A stretch of 64,000 bases of DNA from EA-27 sp964396265 (GTDB lineage Archaea > Thermoplasmatota > Thermoplasmata > RBG-16-68-12 > EA-27): the NCBI GenBank assembly GCA_964396265.1, contig CAYNEM010000002.1, positions 1-64,000 of the forward strand, given 5' to 3'. The notes under the pieces were generated by a model, which was not told where the DNA came from, searched no databases, and saw only the letters and a list, made by a program, of their open reading frames with translations. Every line of letters begins with the position of its first letter. Positions within the stretch are counted from its first letter, which is position 1. Shown one piece after another: positions 41,350-53,737 of the stretch. Both the position numbers and the translations under genes were made by a program.

Positions 41350-42630
41350 GTGGACTACGAGGGATTGCTCAGGGAACTGTACGGCCTCGAGCGCTTCGGA
41401 ATCAAGCTCGGGCTCGACGTGATCCGCGAACTCCTCGGGAGGCTTGGGGACCCCCATGAGGCGTTCCCGGCGGTCCACGTCACGGGCACGAACGGAAAGG
41501 GTTCGGTGTGCGCGTTCCTCGCGTCGATTTTCCAAGCCGCGGGTTACCGCGTCGGACTGTACACGAGCCCCCATCTCGTCCGGTTCAACGAGCGCATCCG
41601 CGTGGACGGGCGCATGATCAGCGACGAAGACGTCGCGAGCCTGTACGCGCGGATCAAGGTCCATGCCGCGGCGATGGCATCGCGTTCCGAGGCGGACCGG
41701 CCGACATTCTTCGAGGTCGCGACCGCGATGGCGTTCGAGCACTTTCGCGAGCAGAGGATCGAGGTCGCGGTGGTCGAAGTCGGCATGGGCGGTCGCATGG
41801 ATGCGACGAACGTCGTGCGGCCGGAGGCGTGCGTCATCACGAGGATCGGACTGGAACACACCGAGCACCTCGGTAGAACGATCGAACGCATCGCGCGAGA
41901 GAAGGCCGGGATCCTCAAGCCGGGGGTGCCGCTCGTGTCGGTCGCCCAGCCCGCTCTGGACATCCTCAAATCGCGCGCCGACGAGCTCGGCTGCCCCGTG
42001 ACCGTCGTGGGCCGCGACGTGCGATACAGCCGGTCCTCCTTCGACCTGGAAGGGCAGGATGTAATCTTGGAGGACGGCATGTCGGTAGCAGTCCGCATCG
42101 CGCTCCTCGGCGCGTTCCAGCCCGAGAACGCCGCCACGGCGTTTGCGGCGGCGTTGGCGGTAAGCGGGAAACGGGCGATCCCGAAGGCGGCGATCGAGCA
42201 AGGGCTGCGGACCGCTCGGTGGCCGGGTCGCCTGCAGGTCCTCCGCAGGGAGCCGCTCGTCATCGTGGACGCCGCGCACAACGCCCCCGCCGCAGCGGCG
42301 CTCGCGGAGTCCCTCCACGAGCTGTTCCCCGGACGGATGCTCACGTTCGTGCTCGGAATCCTCAACGACAAGGACATCGCAGGGATCGCGTCGCACCTCG
42401 GACCCCTGGCGGCGAAGGTCGTCGTGACGAAGCCCCGCACGCCCCGCGCGTTCGACACCGAGGACGTCGCCCGCGCGTTCCGTGCGTACGCCCCCGTGGA
42501 CACCGTCCAGGACGTGAAGGAAGCGGTATCTGGCACGATCCGGGCTGCCGGTCCGGACGACGTGATCGTGGTCGCCGGTTCGATCTACACGATCGGCGAG
42601 ACCCTCGAGCTCCTCGGGGGCTGGGAATGA
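41350..42630 (+). CDS. folC: Folylpolyglutamate synthase / dihydrofolate synthase
   Basis: A 426-residue Mur-ligase-type enzyme that adds glutamate to folates or dihydropteroate. It starts DYEGLLRELYGLERFGIKLG; the P-loop is TGTNGKGS (45-52). The family loops TSPHLVRFNERI, VEVGMGGRMDATNV and IVDAAHNAPAA are intact. CTTTATC at 41316-41322 puts transcription start near 41345, so the GTG at 41350 is preferred over the TTG at 41335. Presence of folC implies folate-type C1 cofactors. It overlaps nth by four bases. Confidence 0.9.
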   Translation: MDYEGLLRELYGLERFGIKLGLDVIRELLGRLGDPHEAFPAVHVTGTNGKGSVCAFLASIFQAAGYRVGLYTSPHLVRFNERIRVDGRMISDEDVASLYARIKVHAAAMASRSEADRPTFFEVATAMAFEHFREQRIEVAVVEVGMGGRMDATNVVRPEACVITRIGLEHTEHLGRTIERIAREKAGILKPGVPLVSVAQPALDILKSRADELGCPVTVVGRDVRYSRSSFDLEGQDVILEDGMSVAVRIALLGAFQPENAATAFAAALAVSGKRAIPKAAIEQGLRTARWPGRLQVLRREPLVIVDAAHNAPAAAALAESLHELFPGRMLTFVLGILNDKDIAGIASHLGPLAAKVVVTKPRTPRAFDTEDVARAFRAYAPVDTVQDVKEAVSGTIRAAGPDDVIVVAGSIYTIGETLELLGGWE

Positions 42631-43421
42631 AGCGACCGGAGAAGGCTCGGCGCATCCTGGGGGAACTCCAGCGGAGGTACACGAGGGACTTCCGCGACGA
42701 CCCGGGGACGGCCCTGGCAAGGGTCACCGTGGAGACCGAGGACCCGTTCAAGGTGCTCATCTCGACGATCCTGTCGCAACGGACGAGGGACGAGCGCACG
42801 GAGGAGGCCTCCGCGCGTCTGTTCGCGAAGTACGACACGCCCGAGGCGATTGCGGACGCGCCGCTCGACAAGCTCCGCGACCTCATACGCCCCGCAGGAT
42901 TCTACCGTCAGAAGGCGGGGAAGATCCGCGAGGTGTCGCGCCGCGTGCTGCGGGATCACGACGGCCGCGTCCCGGATACCTACAAAGAGCTCCTCGAACT
43001 GCCCCAGGTGGGCCCGAAGACCGCGAACTGCGTGCTCGTGTACGGGTTCGGAAAGCCGGCGATCCCGGTGGACGTGCACGTCGCCGTGGTCTCACGCCGA
43101 CTCGGGCTCGCGCCCCCCGACGCCTCGGAGGAGGAGGTCGAACGTTTCCTCACCCGGAGCGTGCCCAAGACCCTCTGGCTCCAGGTGAACGAGCTGTTCG
43201 TCCGGTTCGGCAAGGAGGTATGCCGCACCGCGGCCCCGCGGTGCGACGTGTGCCCGTTCCCCCCGGTCTGCGTCTACTTCCGCCGCAGAGGTCGACCATT
43301 CAGAGGAGGTCGCCCCGGAAAGGACTCCTCGATCTCTTCAGCAGCCCCCCGACCAAGAGGACCACGAAGGCGAAACCCGCCGGGACGCAGCACATCGCGA
43401 AGAGCAGTGAGGACCGAGTGA
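42627..43421 (+). CDS. nth: Endonuclease III (DNA glycosylase/AP lyase)
   Basis: Excises oxidised pyrimidines. The helix-hairpin-helix LPQVGPKTANC carries the catalytic Lys, and PVDVHVAVVSRRLG the catalytic Asp. The [4Fe-4S] cluster motif C-x6-C-x2-C-x5-C is complete in VCRTAAPRCDVCPFPPVC. The ATG overlaps the folC stop (ATGA). About 45 residues after the cluster are Arg/Pro/Ser-rich and not part of the family. They overlap the 3' end of the convergent zinc-ribbon gene by 122 bases, so an original nearer stop was probably lost. Confidence 0.9.
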   Translation: MKRPEKARRILGELQRRYTRDFRDDPGTALARVTVETEDPFKVLISTILSQRTRDERTEEASARLFAKYDTPEAIADAPLDKLRDLIRPAGFYRQKAGKIREVSRRVLRDHDGRVPDTYKELLELPQVGPKTANCVLVYGFGKPAIPVDVHVAVVSRRLGLAPPDASEEEVERFLTRSVPKTLWLQVNELFVRFGKEVCRTAAPRCDVCPFPPVCVYFRRRGRPFRGGRPGKDSSISSAAPRPRGPRRRNPPGRSTSRRAVRTE

Positions 43422-43779
43422 CGAGGAAGGCCGCGATGAGCAAGATGAGCCCGACGAGGGCGAACCCGATCATGGACCCAGCCACATCAGGACGCTTCAC
43501 CCCGGACGAGGTGGGCGCGGGCGTCGGCACCCCTGCTATGGGCGGAATTGCCGTCCGGCCGTATCCCTTCGGGGCGTAGCGGGTGCAGGATGGGCAGTAG
43601 TGGCGTTCATACGCCCTGATGTACCTGAGCTCACGGCCGCAGTAGGGGCACGGCAGCGCCGCGGCGGTCCCCGGGAGTGCAGCCGAAGGACCGGCCGGCG
43701 CGGAGACGAAGGAGGTGCCGCACGAGCGGCAGAAGCGGTCTTCCGGCTGGGGTTCCCGGCCGCACCCTGGACACGCCAT
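43300..43779 (-). CDS. Double zinc-ribbon membrane protein
   Basis: A 159-residue protein starting ACPGCGREPQPEDRFCRSCG, a zinc ribbon with Cys3, Cys6, Cys17 and Cys20. A second ribbon follows (CPYCGREL then CPSC), then a Pro/Thr-rich linker and two membrane helices (about 107-128 and 133-155) with a basic C-terminus. The Met at 43779 is chosen because it begins directly at the ribbon. Such proteins are common in this group; function unknown. Confidence 0.75.
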   Translation of the reverse strand: MACPGCGREPQPEDRFCRSCGTSFVSAPAGPSAALPGTAAALPCPYCGRELRYIRAYERHYCPSCTRYAPKGYGRTAIPPIAGVPTPAPTSSGVKRPDVAGSMIGFALVGLILLIAAFLVTRSSLLFAMCCVPAGFAFVVLLVGGLLKRSRSPFRGDLL

Positions 43780-43852
43780 TCCCGCAGCACACAGGTGGCG
43801 CAGATGCTGAACGTTTCGGTAATGTAGGGGGCCGCCATTCGGGCTGACGACG

Positions 43853-44902
43853 ATGCAGGTTGACCGCGTGGAGTGGTATCCTCGGGACCTTCCGCGCAAG
43901 GAGCGCTTCGCGACGTCCCGTCACACCTCCGAGGTCGCGCACGTCGTGTTCGTGCGCGTGGACGCGGGCGGCCTCGAAGGGTGGGGCGCCGCGAGCCCGA
44001 GCGACGTGACCGGGGAGTCGAAGGAGAGCGTCGTCGAGGTCCTGCCGAAGCTGGCGGCGGCGCTCCATGGGTTCGCATTCGAGCGCGGCCGGGACGTCGC
44101 GGACGCGATGGACAAGGCCCTCCCGGGAAACCCCTCCGCGAAGGCCGCGATCGATGTGGCGGCGTTCGACCTGATCGGGAAGGCCAAGGGCGTACCGGTC
44201 CACGAGCTGCTTGGCCACGCGCGCGAGGCCGTCATGACGGACCGCACGGTCGGCCTCATGGAGCCGGAGGAATGCGTCGCGCGGGGAAAGGCGTTCGTGC
44301 GGGAGGGATTCCATGCACTCAAGATCAAGCTGGGGGGCCGCACGGACGAGGACCTCACGCGCGTGCGGTCGGTGCGCGAGGCCGTCGGGAACCACATCCT
44401 CCTCCGGACCGATGCGAACCAGGCGTTCACCTACCGCCACGCCCTGCACTTCGCACGGCAGGCGTATCCGCTCGTGATCGAGTTCTTAGAACAGCCCCTC
44501 GCCGCGGACGACCTGGACGGGATGAGGAACCTCACGGAGGCATCCCCGATCGCGGTGATGGCGGACGAGTCCGTCGTCACGCCGCACGACGCCGCCAAGG
44601 TCGGGTGGGCCAGGTGTGCGCGGCTCGTGAACGTGAAGCTGATGAAGGCGGGAGGCATCTCGCGCGCGCTCGAGGCGAACGCGATCTGCGAGTCTGCCGG
44701 ATTGCCGACGATGCTCGGATGCAACGCGGAGTCCTCGCTCTCCATCGCCGCCGCCGTGCACGCTGCTCTGAGCCAGAAGAACGTGCGGTTCGCGGACCTC
44801 GACTCCCACTTCAACCTGGCGGAGGACCCCGCGACAGGGTTGGACTTCGAGAAGGGCTACCTGAAGCTTTCCGGGAGACCCGGGCTGGGCATGGACGTGC
44901 GC

Positions 44903-44908
<6 letters not shown>
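43853..44908 (+). CDS. Enolase-superfamily dipeptide epimerase (L-Ala-D/L-Glu epimerase type)
   Basis: A 351-residue muconate-lactonising subgroup enzyme. The catalytic KxK is in HALKIKLGG. The metal ligands fall in LRTDANQ (Asp), EFLEQP (Glu) and VMADESV (Asp). The opposite base Lys lies in VKLMKAGGI. The C-terminal DLDSHFNLAEDPATG resembles the dipeptide-binding segment of Ala-Glu epimerases. It would epimerise dipeptides, fitting the peptide-utilising context, although muconate cycloisomerase or o-succinylbenzoate synthase activity cannot be excluded. It converges on gyrA with a six-base overlap. Confidence 0.82.
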
Positions 44909-47505
<2,597 letters not shown>

Positions 47506-47509
<4 letters not shown>

Positions 47510-49413
47510 ACGTCGAGGTTGACGACTTCCTTCGCGTGCGCCATGATGAACTCGCGGCGGGGCTCGACGGCGTCCCCCATGAGAGTCGAGAACAATTGAT
47601 CGGCGCGGACGGCGTCATCGACCGTGACCTGCTTCAGGACGCGGACGGCCGGATCCAACGTGGTCTCCCAAAGCTCGGAAGGATTCATCTCGCCTAGGCC
47701 CTTGAACCGCTGGATGGAGACTCCTTCCCCAAGTCCGCGGACCTTCTCCTCGCGCTCCCGCTCGCTGTACGCATAGACGATCTCCTTCCCTTTCTTCATC
47801 TTGTACAGGGGCGGCTGGGCGATGTACACGTAACCTGCATCGATGAGCGGGCGCAGGTGTCGAAACAGGAATGTCAGCAGCAACGTCCGGATGTGCTCGC
47901 CATCCACATCCGCGTCTGACAACAGACAGATCGTGTGGTAGCGGCACTTCGAGATGTCGAACTCGTCCTGGATCCCCGCGCCGATGGCGGTGATCAGCGT
48001 CCGCAATTCCGCATTCTTGAGCATCTGGTCGAGCCGCGCCTTCTCGACGTTCAGGACTTTTCCGCGCAACGGCAGGATCGCCTGGAACGCGCGGTTGCGT
48101 CCCTCCTTCGCGCTCCCCCCCGCACTTGGTCCCTCCACGACATACAACTCCGCCTTCGCGGGGTCGCGTTCCTGGCAGTCCGCGAGCTTCCCAGGGAGGG
48201 AGAACGAATCGAGCAGGCCCTTTCTCCGCGTCAGCTCCCGCGCCTTCCTTGCGGCCTCGCGCGCCTGCGAGGCGAGGACCGCCTTCGAGATCGCGACCTG
48301 GGCCGTCTTCGGATTTTCATGGAGGAACTCGCTCAACTTCTCGTATACGAGCGACTCGACGATGCCCTTCACGTCGCTGTTCCCGAGCTTCATCTTCGTC
48401 TGGCCCTCGAACTGCGGCTCGGGCAGCTTTACGCTGAGGATCGCGGTGAGGCCCTCGCGCACGTCTTCGCCGTCCAGACTCTGGCCGTTCTTCAGGATGC
48501 CGTTGCTTCGCGCGTACTGGTTCATCCCGCGCACGAGCGCGGCCTTGAATCCGACGAGGTGCGTCCCACCCTCAACGGTGTTGATGTTGTTGACGAAAGT
48601 GTGGATGTTCTCCTGGTACGAGTCCGTCCACTGGAGGGCGACCTCGACGAGGACGCCGTTGCCCTGTTTCGCGAAATAGATCGGGGACTCATGGAGCGGC
48701 GTTCGTCCGCGGTTGATCCACTTGACGTACTCGACGACGCCGCCTTCGTACTGGAACACGTCGCCCCTGTCCTTGCGTTTGTCCACGACGATGACCTTGA
48801 GGCCGCGGTTCAGGAACGCAAGTTCGCGCATGCGCGCGGCGATCGCGTCATAATCGAACTCGACGCTCTCGAACACGGTCGCATCCGGCTTGAACGTGAT
48901 GACCGTCCCTCGACCATTGGCGTCGCCCACCACCTTCAGTTCCGTCGTGTGGGTCCCGCGCTCGTAACGTTGGAAGTACTCCTTCCCTCCGCGGCTCACG
49001 CGGACCTCGAGCCACTCGCTGAGGGCGTTCACGACGCTCAGGCCGACGCCGTGCAGGCCGCCCGACACGCGGTACATCTTGCGCTCGAACTTGCCGCCCG
49101 AGTGCATGCGCGAGAGGACGATCTGCACGCCCGGTTCCTTGTACTTCGGATGGATGTCGACCGGGATGCCGCGTCCGTCGTCGGCGATCGTCACAGACCC
49201 GTCGGCGTTGACCGTGACCTGGATCTCTTTGCAGAACCCCGCCATCGCCTCGTCGATCGAGTTGTCGACGACCTCGTGGATGAGGTGGTGGAGGCCCCGC
49301 TCGCCGACCGTCCCGATGTACATCGCGGGCCGGCGGCGGATGGCCTGGAGGCCCTCGAGGACCTGGATTTGTTCAGCATCATAGGGGGATTCCGCGCCCT
49401 CATCCGTCGACAT
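47506..49413 (-). CDS. gyrB: DNA gyrase subunit B
   Basis: A 635-residue ATPase subunit. The GHKL ATP site has EVVDNSIDEAMAG (catalytic Glu and Asn), DDGRGIPVDIH and GGLHGVGLSVVNALS. The TOPRIM part has DADVDGEHIRTLLLTF for Mg. The usual EGDSAGG is EGPSAGG here, with Pro replacing the first Asp while the Glu is kept. The C-terminus has the QRFKGLGEMN motif. Start taken as ATG at 49413; GTG at 49419 is two codons upstream. First gene of the gyrBA operon, with several TATA-like elements upstream. Confidence 0.95.
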
Positions 49414-49500
49414 TTTCACACCGAATTCGCGCGCTGTTTCTGCCTCGGTTTCAGACCGTCTTGCACCCCATCCCGAGACGGCCTTCTGTAAGGGTCCTGC

Positions 49501-49587
49501 GGATATAAACGTTCGTACCCTCTTTGTATGGAGAAAACCGCCCCTCCGGCGGGCTCCGGGAGTATTTAAACCCCCCTTTATATACTC
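49501..49587 (-). promoter_or_regulatory. gyrB promoter region with three TATA-like elements
   Basis: On the minus strand, GTTTATATCC (49501-49510), GTTTAAATAC (49561-49570) and GAGTATATAAAGG (49576-49587) all match archaeal TATA consensus. They sit about 90, 150 and 165 bp before gyrB. The AT-rich block interrupts otherwise very GC-rich DNA in the 229-bp gap. Alternative starts or supercoiling-sensitive control are possible. Confidence 0.55.
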
Positions 49588-49642
49588 TGGGAGCTGTTGG
49601 AACGCGTCATTCCCAACCGCGAGAACGTCCCCGGAGTGTCGC

Positions 49643-51052
49643 CTATCGGGCCTTCCAACGCACCCCGGTTTTCGTGTCCTCGAGCACCACGCCGCGCTCG
49701 ACCAAGAGGTCGCGGATCCGGTCCGAGAGCACGTAGTCCTTCCGCCGCCGCGCGTCCTCGCGAAGCTCGATCATGGCCCCGATTACACTGTCCGTCAGCG
49801 GTGCCCCCCGGCCCTGCGTGCGGCGCCACAAGCCCAGCACCTCACCGAACGTCTCGAACGTCTGCTGCGCGTCCGCAAGCGCCCGCTGTCCCGCATCGCC
49901 CAGCGCGCGGTTCACGGCAGTGGCCAAATCGAACGCCGCGGCGAGCGCCTCCCTCGCATTGAAATCGTCGTCCATCGCGATCTCGAACGCCTCGCGCGCG
50001 AGTTTGGCGGCGCTGATGAGATCCGCATCGCTCGGGCCCGACTCCGGAGCCCGGCGCAGTTCGGCCTCGACGTTAGTGATCGTCTCCGTGAGCCTGGCGT
50101 ACGCGACCTTGGACTCATCGAGCGCCTCCAGGGTGAAGTCGATCGGGCTCCGATAGTGGGCGTTCTCGAGGAAGAACCGCACGACCTCGCCTTCGTAGCG
50201 GGTGAGCGCGTCCTTGATCGCCCAATAGTTGCCGAGGGACTTGTGCATCTCCTCGCCGCTCACCATGAGCATCCCGCCATGCATCCAGTATTTCACGAAC
50301 GGGGAGACCCCCGTGTAGGCCTCGGCCTGCGCGATCTCCGCCTCGTGGTGCGGGAACATCAGTTCCGTCGCGCCGCCGTGGATGTCGTACTGGGGCCCGA
50401 AGTGGCGGACCGTGATCGCGGTGTCCTCGATGTGCCAGCCCGGGCGCCCCTTCCCCCACGGGCTGTCCCAGGCCGGCTCTCCAGGCTTCTGCGCCTTCCA
50501 TAGAGCAAAGTCCGCGGGATTCCGCTTCCGCTCGTCGACCGCGACCCGCGCCCCGGGCAGGTGCTCCTCGATCTTCTGGCCGCTCAGCTTCCCCCACCCG
50601 GTGTACTTCGTCGTGTCGTAATAGGCGCTGCCGTCCGTAGCGACGTACGCGAAGCCGCGGTCGATCAGGCCCTGGATCTGTTCGACGATCTCGGGGATGT
50701 AGTCCGTGGCCCATGCGTACACGTCGACGGACGTGCAGTTCAGCGCCTCCATCATCTCGACGTACTCCGCGAAGAACTGGCTCACGATGTCCTGCCAGTC
50801 GCGCCCCGTCGCCGCCATCTTCTCGATCACGCGGTCCTCGATGTCCGTGACGTTCTGAAGATAGAAGACGCGGTACCCCTTGTGGCGCAGGTAGCGCGCG
50901 ACGACGTCGAACGCGACGTACGTCTTCGCGTGTCCCACGTGCGCGTGGTCCTGCGGGGTGAGGCCGCACACGAACATGTGGACGCGCTTCCCGTGGAGGG
51001 GGACGAAGTCCTCCTTCTCGCGGGTGAGCGTGTTGTACACACGGAGGGTCAC
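49643..51052 (-). CDS. cysS: Cysteinyl-tRNA synthetase
   Basis: A 469-residue class I synthetase. The HIGH motif is HVGH within AHVGHAKTYV, and the KMSKS equivalent is EMHKS in GEEMHKSLGN. The zinc-site residues are around MFVCGLTPQDHAHVGH (Cys) and LMFPHHEAEIAQ (His, Glu). An anticodon-binding helical domain forms the C-terminus. The GTG at 51052 begins TLRVYNTLTREKEDF, the family N-terminus, 25-30 bp after a TATA box. The longer in-frame extension is therefore rejected. Confidence 0.95.
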   Translation of the reverse strand: MTLRVYNTLTREKEDFVPLHGKRVHMFVCGLTPQDHAHVGHAKTYVAFDVVARYLRHKGYRVFYLQNVTDIEDRVIEKMAATGRDWQDIVSQFFAEYVEMMEALNCTSVDVYAWATDYIPEIVEQIQGLIDRGFAYVATDGSAYYDTTKYTGWGKLSGQKIEEHLPGARVAVDERKRNPADFALWKAQKPGEPAWDSPWGKGRPGWHIEDTAITVRHFGPQYDIHGGATELMFPHHEAEIAQAEAYTGVSPFVKYWMHGGMLMVSGEEMHKSLGNYWAIKDALTRYEGEVVRFFLENAHYRSPIDFTLEALDESKVAYARLTETITNVEAELRRAPESGPSDADLISAAKLAREAFEIAMDDDFNAREALAAAFDLATAVNRALGDAGQRALADAQQTFETFGEVLGLWRRTQGRGAPLTDSVIGAMIELREDARRRKDYVLSDRIRDLLVERGVVLEDTKTGVRWKAR

Positions 51053-51076
51053 GGGGCGAACGTATCGGCGGGTCTG

Positions 51077-51086
51077 TATTAAGGTT
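51077..51086 (-). promoter_or_regulatory. TATA box of cysS
   Basis: Minus-strand ACCTTAATAC, centred 29 bp before the cysS GTG, implies leaderless transcription. Confidence 0.55.
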
Positions 51087-51221
51087 CCCGAACTGGGCAA
51101 CGGACCACGCACCCAAAGGGAGTCCGGACACGGACGGACCGAGAACTCGTCTGGCAATCTTCGACGGGCCTTTGACCAATGGTTGATATGGCGGACCGGG
51201 AATCTGGAGACGGGGCGAGTC

Positions 51222-52004
51222 ATGGAGGGGGCAAAGGTCACAGAGGGATTCCCGCGTGAGGTCATCGCCGCGGGGGAGCAGATTCTCCTCGAGGTCAAAC
51301 CTAGCTTCGCTCCATTCCTCCTGGCCCCAATCGCCAGCATCAGCGTTCTGCTTGTGACGGGGGCCGTCTTCCTCGGCTACTCGACCCTGCGAGGCATCGG
51401 GGAGGCCTCCGCCTACCTATGCGGGCTCTCCCTCGTGTTCTTGCTTCCGCTGATCGGTTTCGGAGCGGTCGTCGGCTACCTTCGCTGGCGTGCGACGTAC
51501 TACGCCATCACAGACCGCCGGGCCATCGTGAAGACGGGAATCATCGGGAGCACGATCACCGACGCACCGCATCACGCGATCCAGAACGTGACGATGATCC
51601 AGCACGCGTTTCAGAAGCTGTTCGGTTACGGGACGGTCGTGCTGGCGACCTCCGGGGTCGGCGGCGGCGCCACTGCACCGCGAGCATCGGCCATGCGCCT
51701 CTGGTCGAACACCACCGTCGTGGCCGGCGACCTCGTCTTCATGGGACTGAGGGACCCCGTCGGCCTCCGGCGACGGTGCCAGGAGATCATGGATCAAAGC
51801 GCGGAGAGACTCAAGGAGAGGGAATACCGAAAGATGGCGGACGCGTTCGCCGAGAGAGGACAGGCGCCTATGCCGAGTCGGCCTCCGGTCATCGTGGCCG
51901 TCCCCCCGGCCACAAGAAAGCCGGCGAAGTTCTGCGAGCTCTGCGGGTCACGCCTCGAAGGTGCGCCGACGTACTGTGCGAAGTGCGGTGGACGGGTGAC
52001 CTGA
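51222..52004 (+). CDS. bPH_2-domain membrane protein with C-terminal zinc ribbon
   Basis: A 260-residue protein. It has two membrane helices (about 30-52 and 65-86), then a bacterial-type PH domain (PF03703-like): YYAITDRRAIVKTGIIGSTI, IQNVTMIQHAFQKLFGYGTV. A linker helix leads to a zinc ribbon with Cys238, Cys241, Cys252 and Cys255. Such proteins sit at the membrane and are of unknown role. The gene is four bases before the next one, which has a similar helix-plus-ribbon plan. Confidence 0.8.
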   Translation: MEGAKVTEGFPREVIAAGEQILLEVKPSFAPFLLAPIASISVLLVTGAVFLGYSTLRGIGEASAYLCGLSLVFLLPLIGFGAVVGYLRWRATYYAITDRRAIVKTGIIGSTITDAPHHAIQNVTMIQHAFQKLFGYGTVVLATSGVGGGATAPRASAMRLWSNTTVVAGDLVFMGLRDPVGLRRRCQEIMDQSAERLKEREYRKMADAFAERGQAPMPSRPPVIVAVPPATRKPAKFCELCGSRLEGAPTYCAKCGGRVT

Positions 52005-52008
52005 CCCG

Positions 52009-52572
52009 ATGAAGAAGAGCAGCCTGTATCTCGTCCTTTGGATTCTCTTTCTGATGCCGACGCTGCTCGGCGTCCTGCTGACCATCGTCGTGGCCGCCTC
52101 TCCCACCGACTTTGTGAGCGCCCCCTGGGCGGTGGCATTCTTTGGCGTATGCACTGGCGGCTTTGCCATCCCCACTGTACTATTCTTCCTCCTGTGGCGT
52201 AGGGAAGCGAAGAGGATCGAGCAGCTCGAGGCGGTGGGGGCAATCCTCCGCGCCTATCGCGAAATCCCGATCTCGGACCTCGCGCGCCAGCTCGGGAAGG
52301 ACCCCGCAGAGGCGGAGCGACTGGCCGCAGAGACCGTGGCAGCCGGATTCGCACAGGGGTGGCTCGACCGGGAGCGCGGCGTCTTCTACAGCGGGGTCGT
52401 GGTCCCGTACGGCGGCCCAACGGCGCCCCTCGCCCCTGCGCAGACCATTGTCATTGTCCAGCCGTCCGCGCAGCCGGAGGAGACAAGGTTTTGCAGGGAG
52501 TGCGGGAACCGAGCGGGCCGCGTTCCGGGCACGGTCTCTTGGCGGTGCCCATCCTGCGGGAACATGCAGTGA
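52009..52572 (+). CDS. Membrane protein with winged-helix-like segment and zinc ribbon
   Basis: A 187-residue protein with two membrane helices (about 5-30 and 41-63). A cytoplasmic segment, IPISDLARQLGKDPAEAERL, reads like a PCI or winged-helix domain. The C-terminal zinc ribbon is CRECG with CPSCG 18 residues later. It is cotranscribed with the PH-domain gene and ends one base before the convergent PLP-enzyme gene. Function unknown. Confidence 0.72.
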   Translation: MKKSSLYLVLWILFLMPTLLGVLLTIVVAASPTDFVSAPWAVAFFGVCTGGFAIPTVLFFLLWRREAKRIEQLEAVGAILRAYREIPISDLARQLGKDPAEAERLAAETVAAGFAQGWLDRERGVFYSGVVVPYGGPTAPLAPAQTIVIVQPSAQPEETRFCRECGNRAGRVPGTVSWRCPSCGNMQ

Positions 52573-52573
52573 G

Positions 52574-53698
52574 CTACTTGCCGAGCGCCCGCTCCAAGTC
52601 CTCCCTGAGGTCGACGATGTCTTCGAGCCCGACACTGAACCGGACGAGTCCGTCGGAAATCCCGCGAGCCTTCCGTTCCTCCGCGGGGATCGACGCGTGG
52701 GTCATCGACGCGGGATGCTCGATGAGGGACTCCACGCCGCCGAGGCTCTCCGCGAGCGTGATCACCTCGAGCTTCCTAAGGAAGGACCTCGCCTTCCGCG
52801 CGTCCTTCAGCACGAAACTGAGCATGCCGCCAAACCGTCGCATCTGCCTCCGCGCGATCGCGTGGTTCGGGTGGGGCTTGAGTCCCGGGTAGAAGACTCG
52901 CTCCACCGAGCGATGGTCCACAAGCCACGCCGCCAGCGCTTCCGCGTTGTCGCAGTGCCTCTCCATCCGCACCGCCAGCGTCTTCGTCCCGCGGAGCACA
53001 AGGAAGCAGTCGAGCGCGCCCGGGATCGCACCGAGCGCGTTCTGCCCGTACCGGAGCTTCTCGTGCAGCCCGGGGTCGTTCAGAAGGACCGCGCCGCTCA
53101 CGACGTCCGCATGGCCGCCAAGATACTTCGTCGCTGAGTGAAGGACCAGGTCGTAGCCGAGGGAGAGCGGGTTCTGGAGGTACGGGGACGCGAACGTGTT
53201 GTCCATCACGGAGATGCAGTCGTGCGCTTTCGCGATCTTGGCGGTTGCGCGGATGTCGACGACCTTCATGAGCGGGTTCGTCGGCGACTCCATCCAGATC
53301 ATCCGCGTGTTCTTCCGGACCGCCCGTTCGACGTTCCCCGTATCCGTCGCGTCGACGAAATCGTACTCGACGCCGTAGTTCGCCCAGATTCGCGTGAAGA
53401 TCCGGTATACACCCCCGTACGTATCGTCGCTCAGCACCACGTGGTCGCCTTTCTTGAGGAGCGTGAGCATCGTCGTGACCGCGCCCATGCCCGAGGAGAA
53501 GGCCAGACCGTGCTTCGCGTCCTCGAGAGCCGCCAGGTTGCGCTCGAGCGCCCGCCGCGTCGGGTTGGCGGTGCGGCCGTACACATACTCCGCTTGCTCC
53601 TTCTGCGAGTACGTCGACGTGAGATACACGGGCGGGTTCACGGCACCCGTCGCGTCCGGCTCGCTCCCGACGTGGATCGCCTTCGTGGAGAACCGCAT
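52574..53698 (-). CDS. Cystathionine gamma-synthase/lyase family PLP enzyme
   Basis: A 374-residue Cys/Met-metabolism PLP enzyme. PLP Lys191 is in HSATKYLGGHADVV; YGRTANPT (about 40-47) supplies the Tyr and Arg that hold the phosphate of the neighbouring subunit. SSGMGAVTT and WMESPTNP are typical. Synthase (MetB) and lyase activities cannot be separated by eye. The beta-synthase gene two genes away suggests the reverse transsulfuration route, homocysteine to cysteine. A TATA-like CTCTTTACGC lies about 28 bp upstream. Confidence 0.88.
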   Translation of the reverse strand: MRFSTKAIHVGSEPDATGAVNPPVYLTSTYSQKEQAEYVYGRTANPTRRALERNLAALEDAKHGLAFSSGMGAVTTMLTLLKKGDHVVLSDDTYGGVYRIFTRIWANYGVEYDFVDATDTGNVERAVRKNTRMIWMESPTNPLMKVVDIRATAKIAKAHDCISVMDNTFASPYLQNPLSLGYDLVLHSATKYLGGHADVVSGAVLLNDPGLHEKLRYGQNALGAIPGALDCFLVLRGTKTLAVRMERHCDNAEALAAWLVDHRSVERVFYPGLKPHPNHAIARRQMRRFGGMLSFVLKDARKARSFLRKLEVITLAESLGGVESLIEHPASMTHASIPAEERKARGISDGLVRFSVGLEDIVDLREDLERALGK

Positions 53699-53737
53699 GC
53701 GGCGACGATTGCGGGACCGCGTAAAGAGTTTCCGAGG

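Noticed and set aside
40285..42720. 811-residue minus-strand open frame
   Set aside because: Antisense to the BNR protein and folC. Long empty frames are expected at this GC content, and no domain is visible.
51053..51340. N-terminal extension of CysRS in the same frame
   Set aside because: A TATA box lies inside it and the family N-terminus begins at the GTG at 51052.
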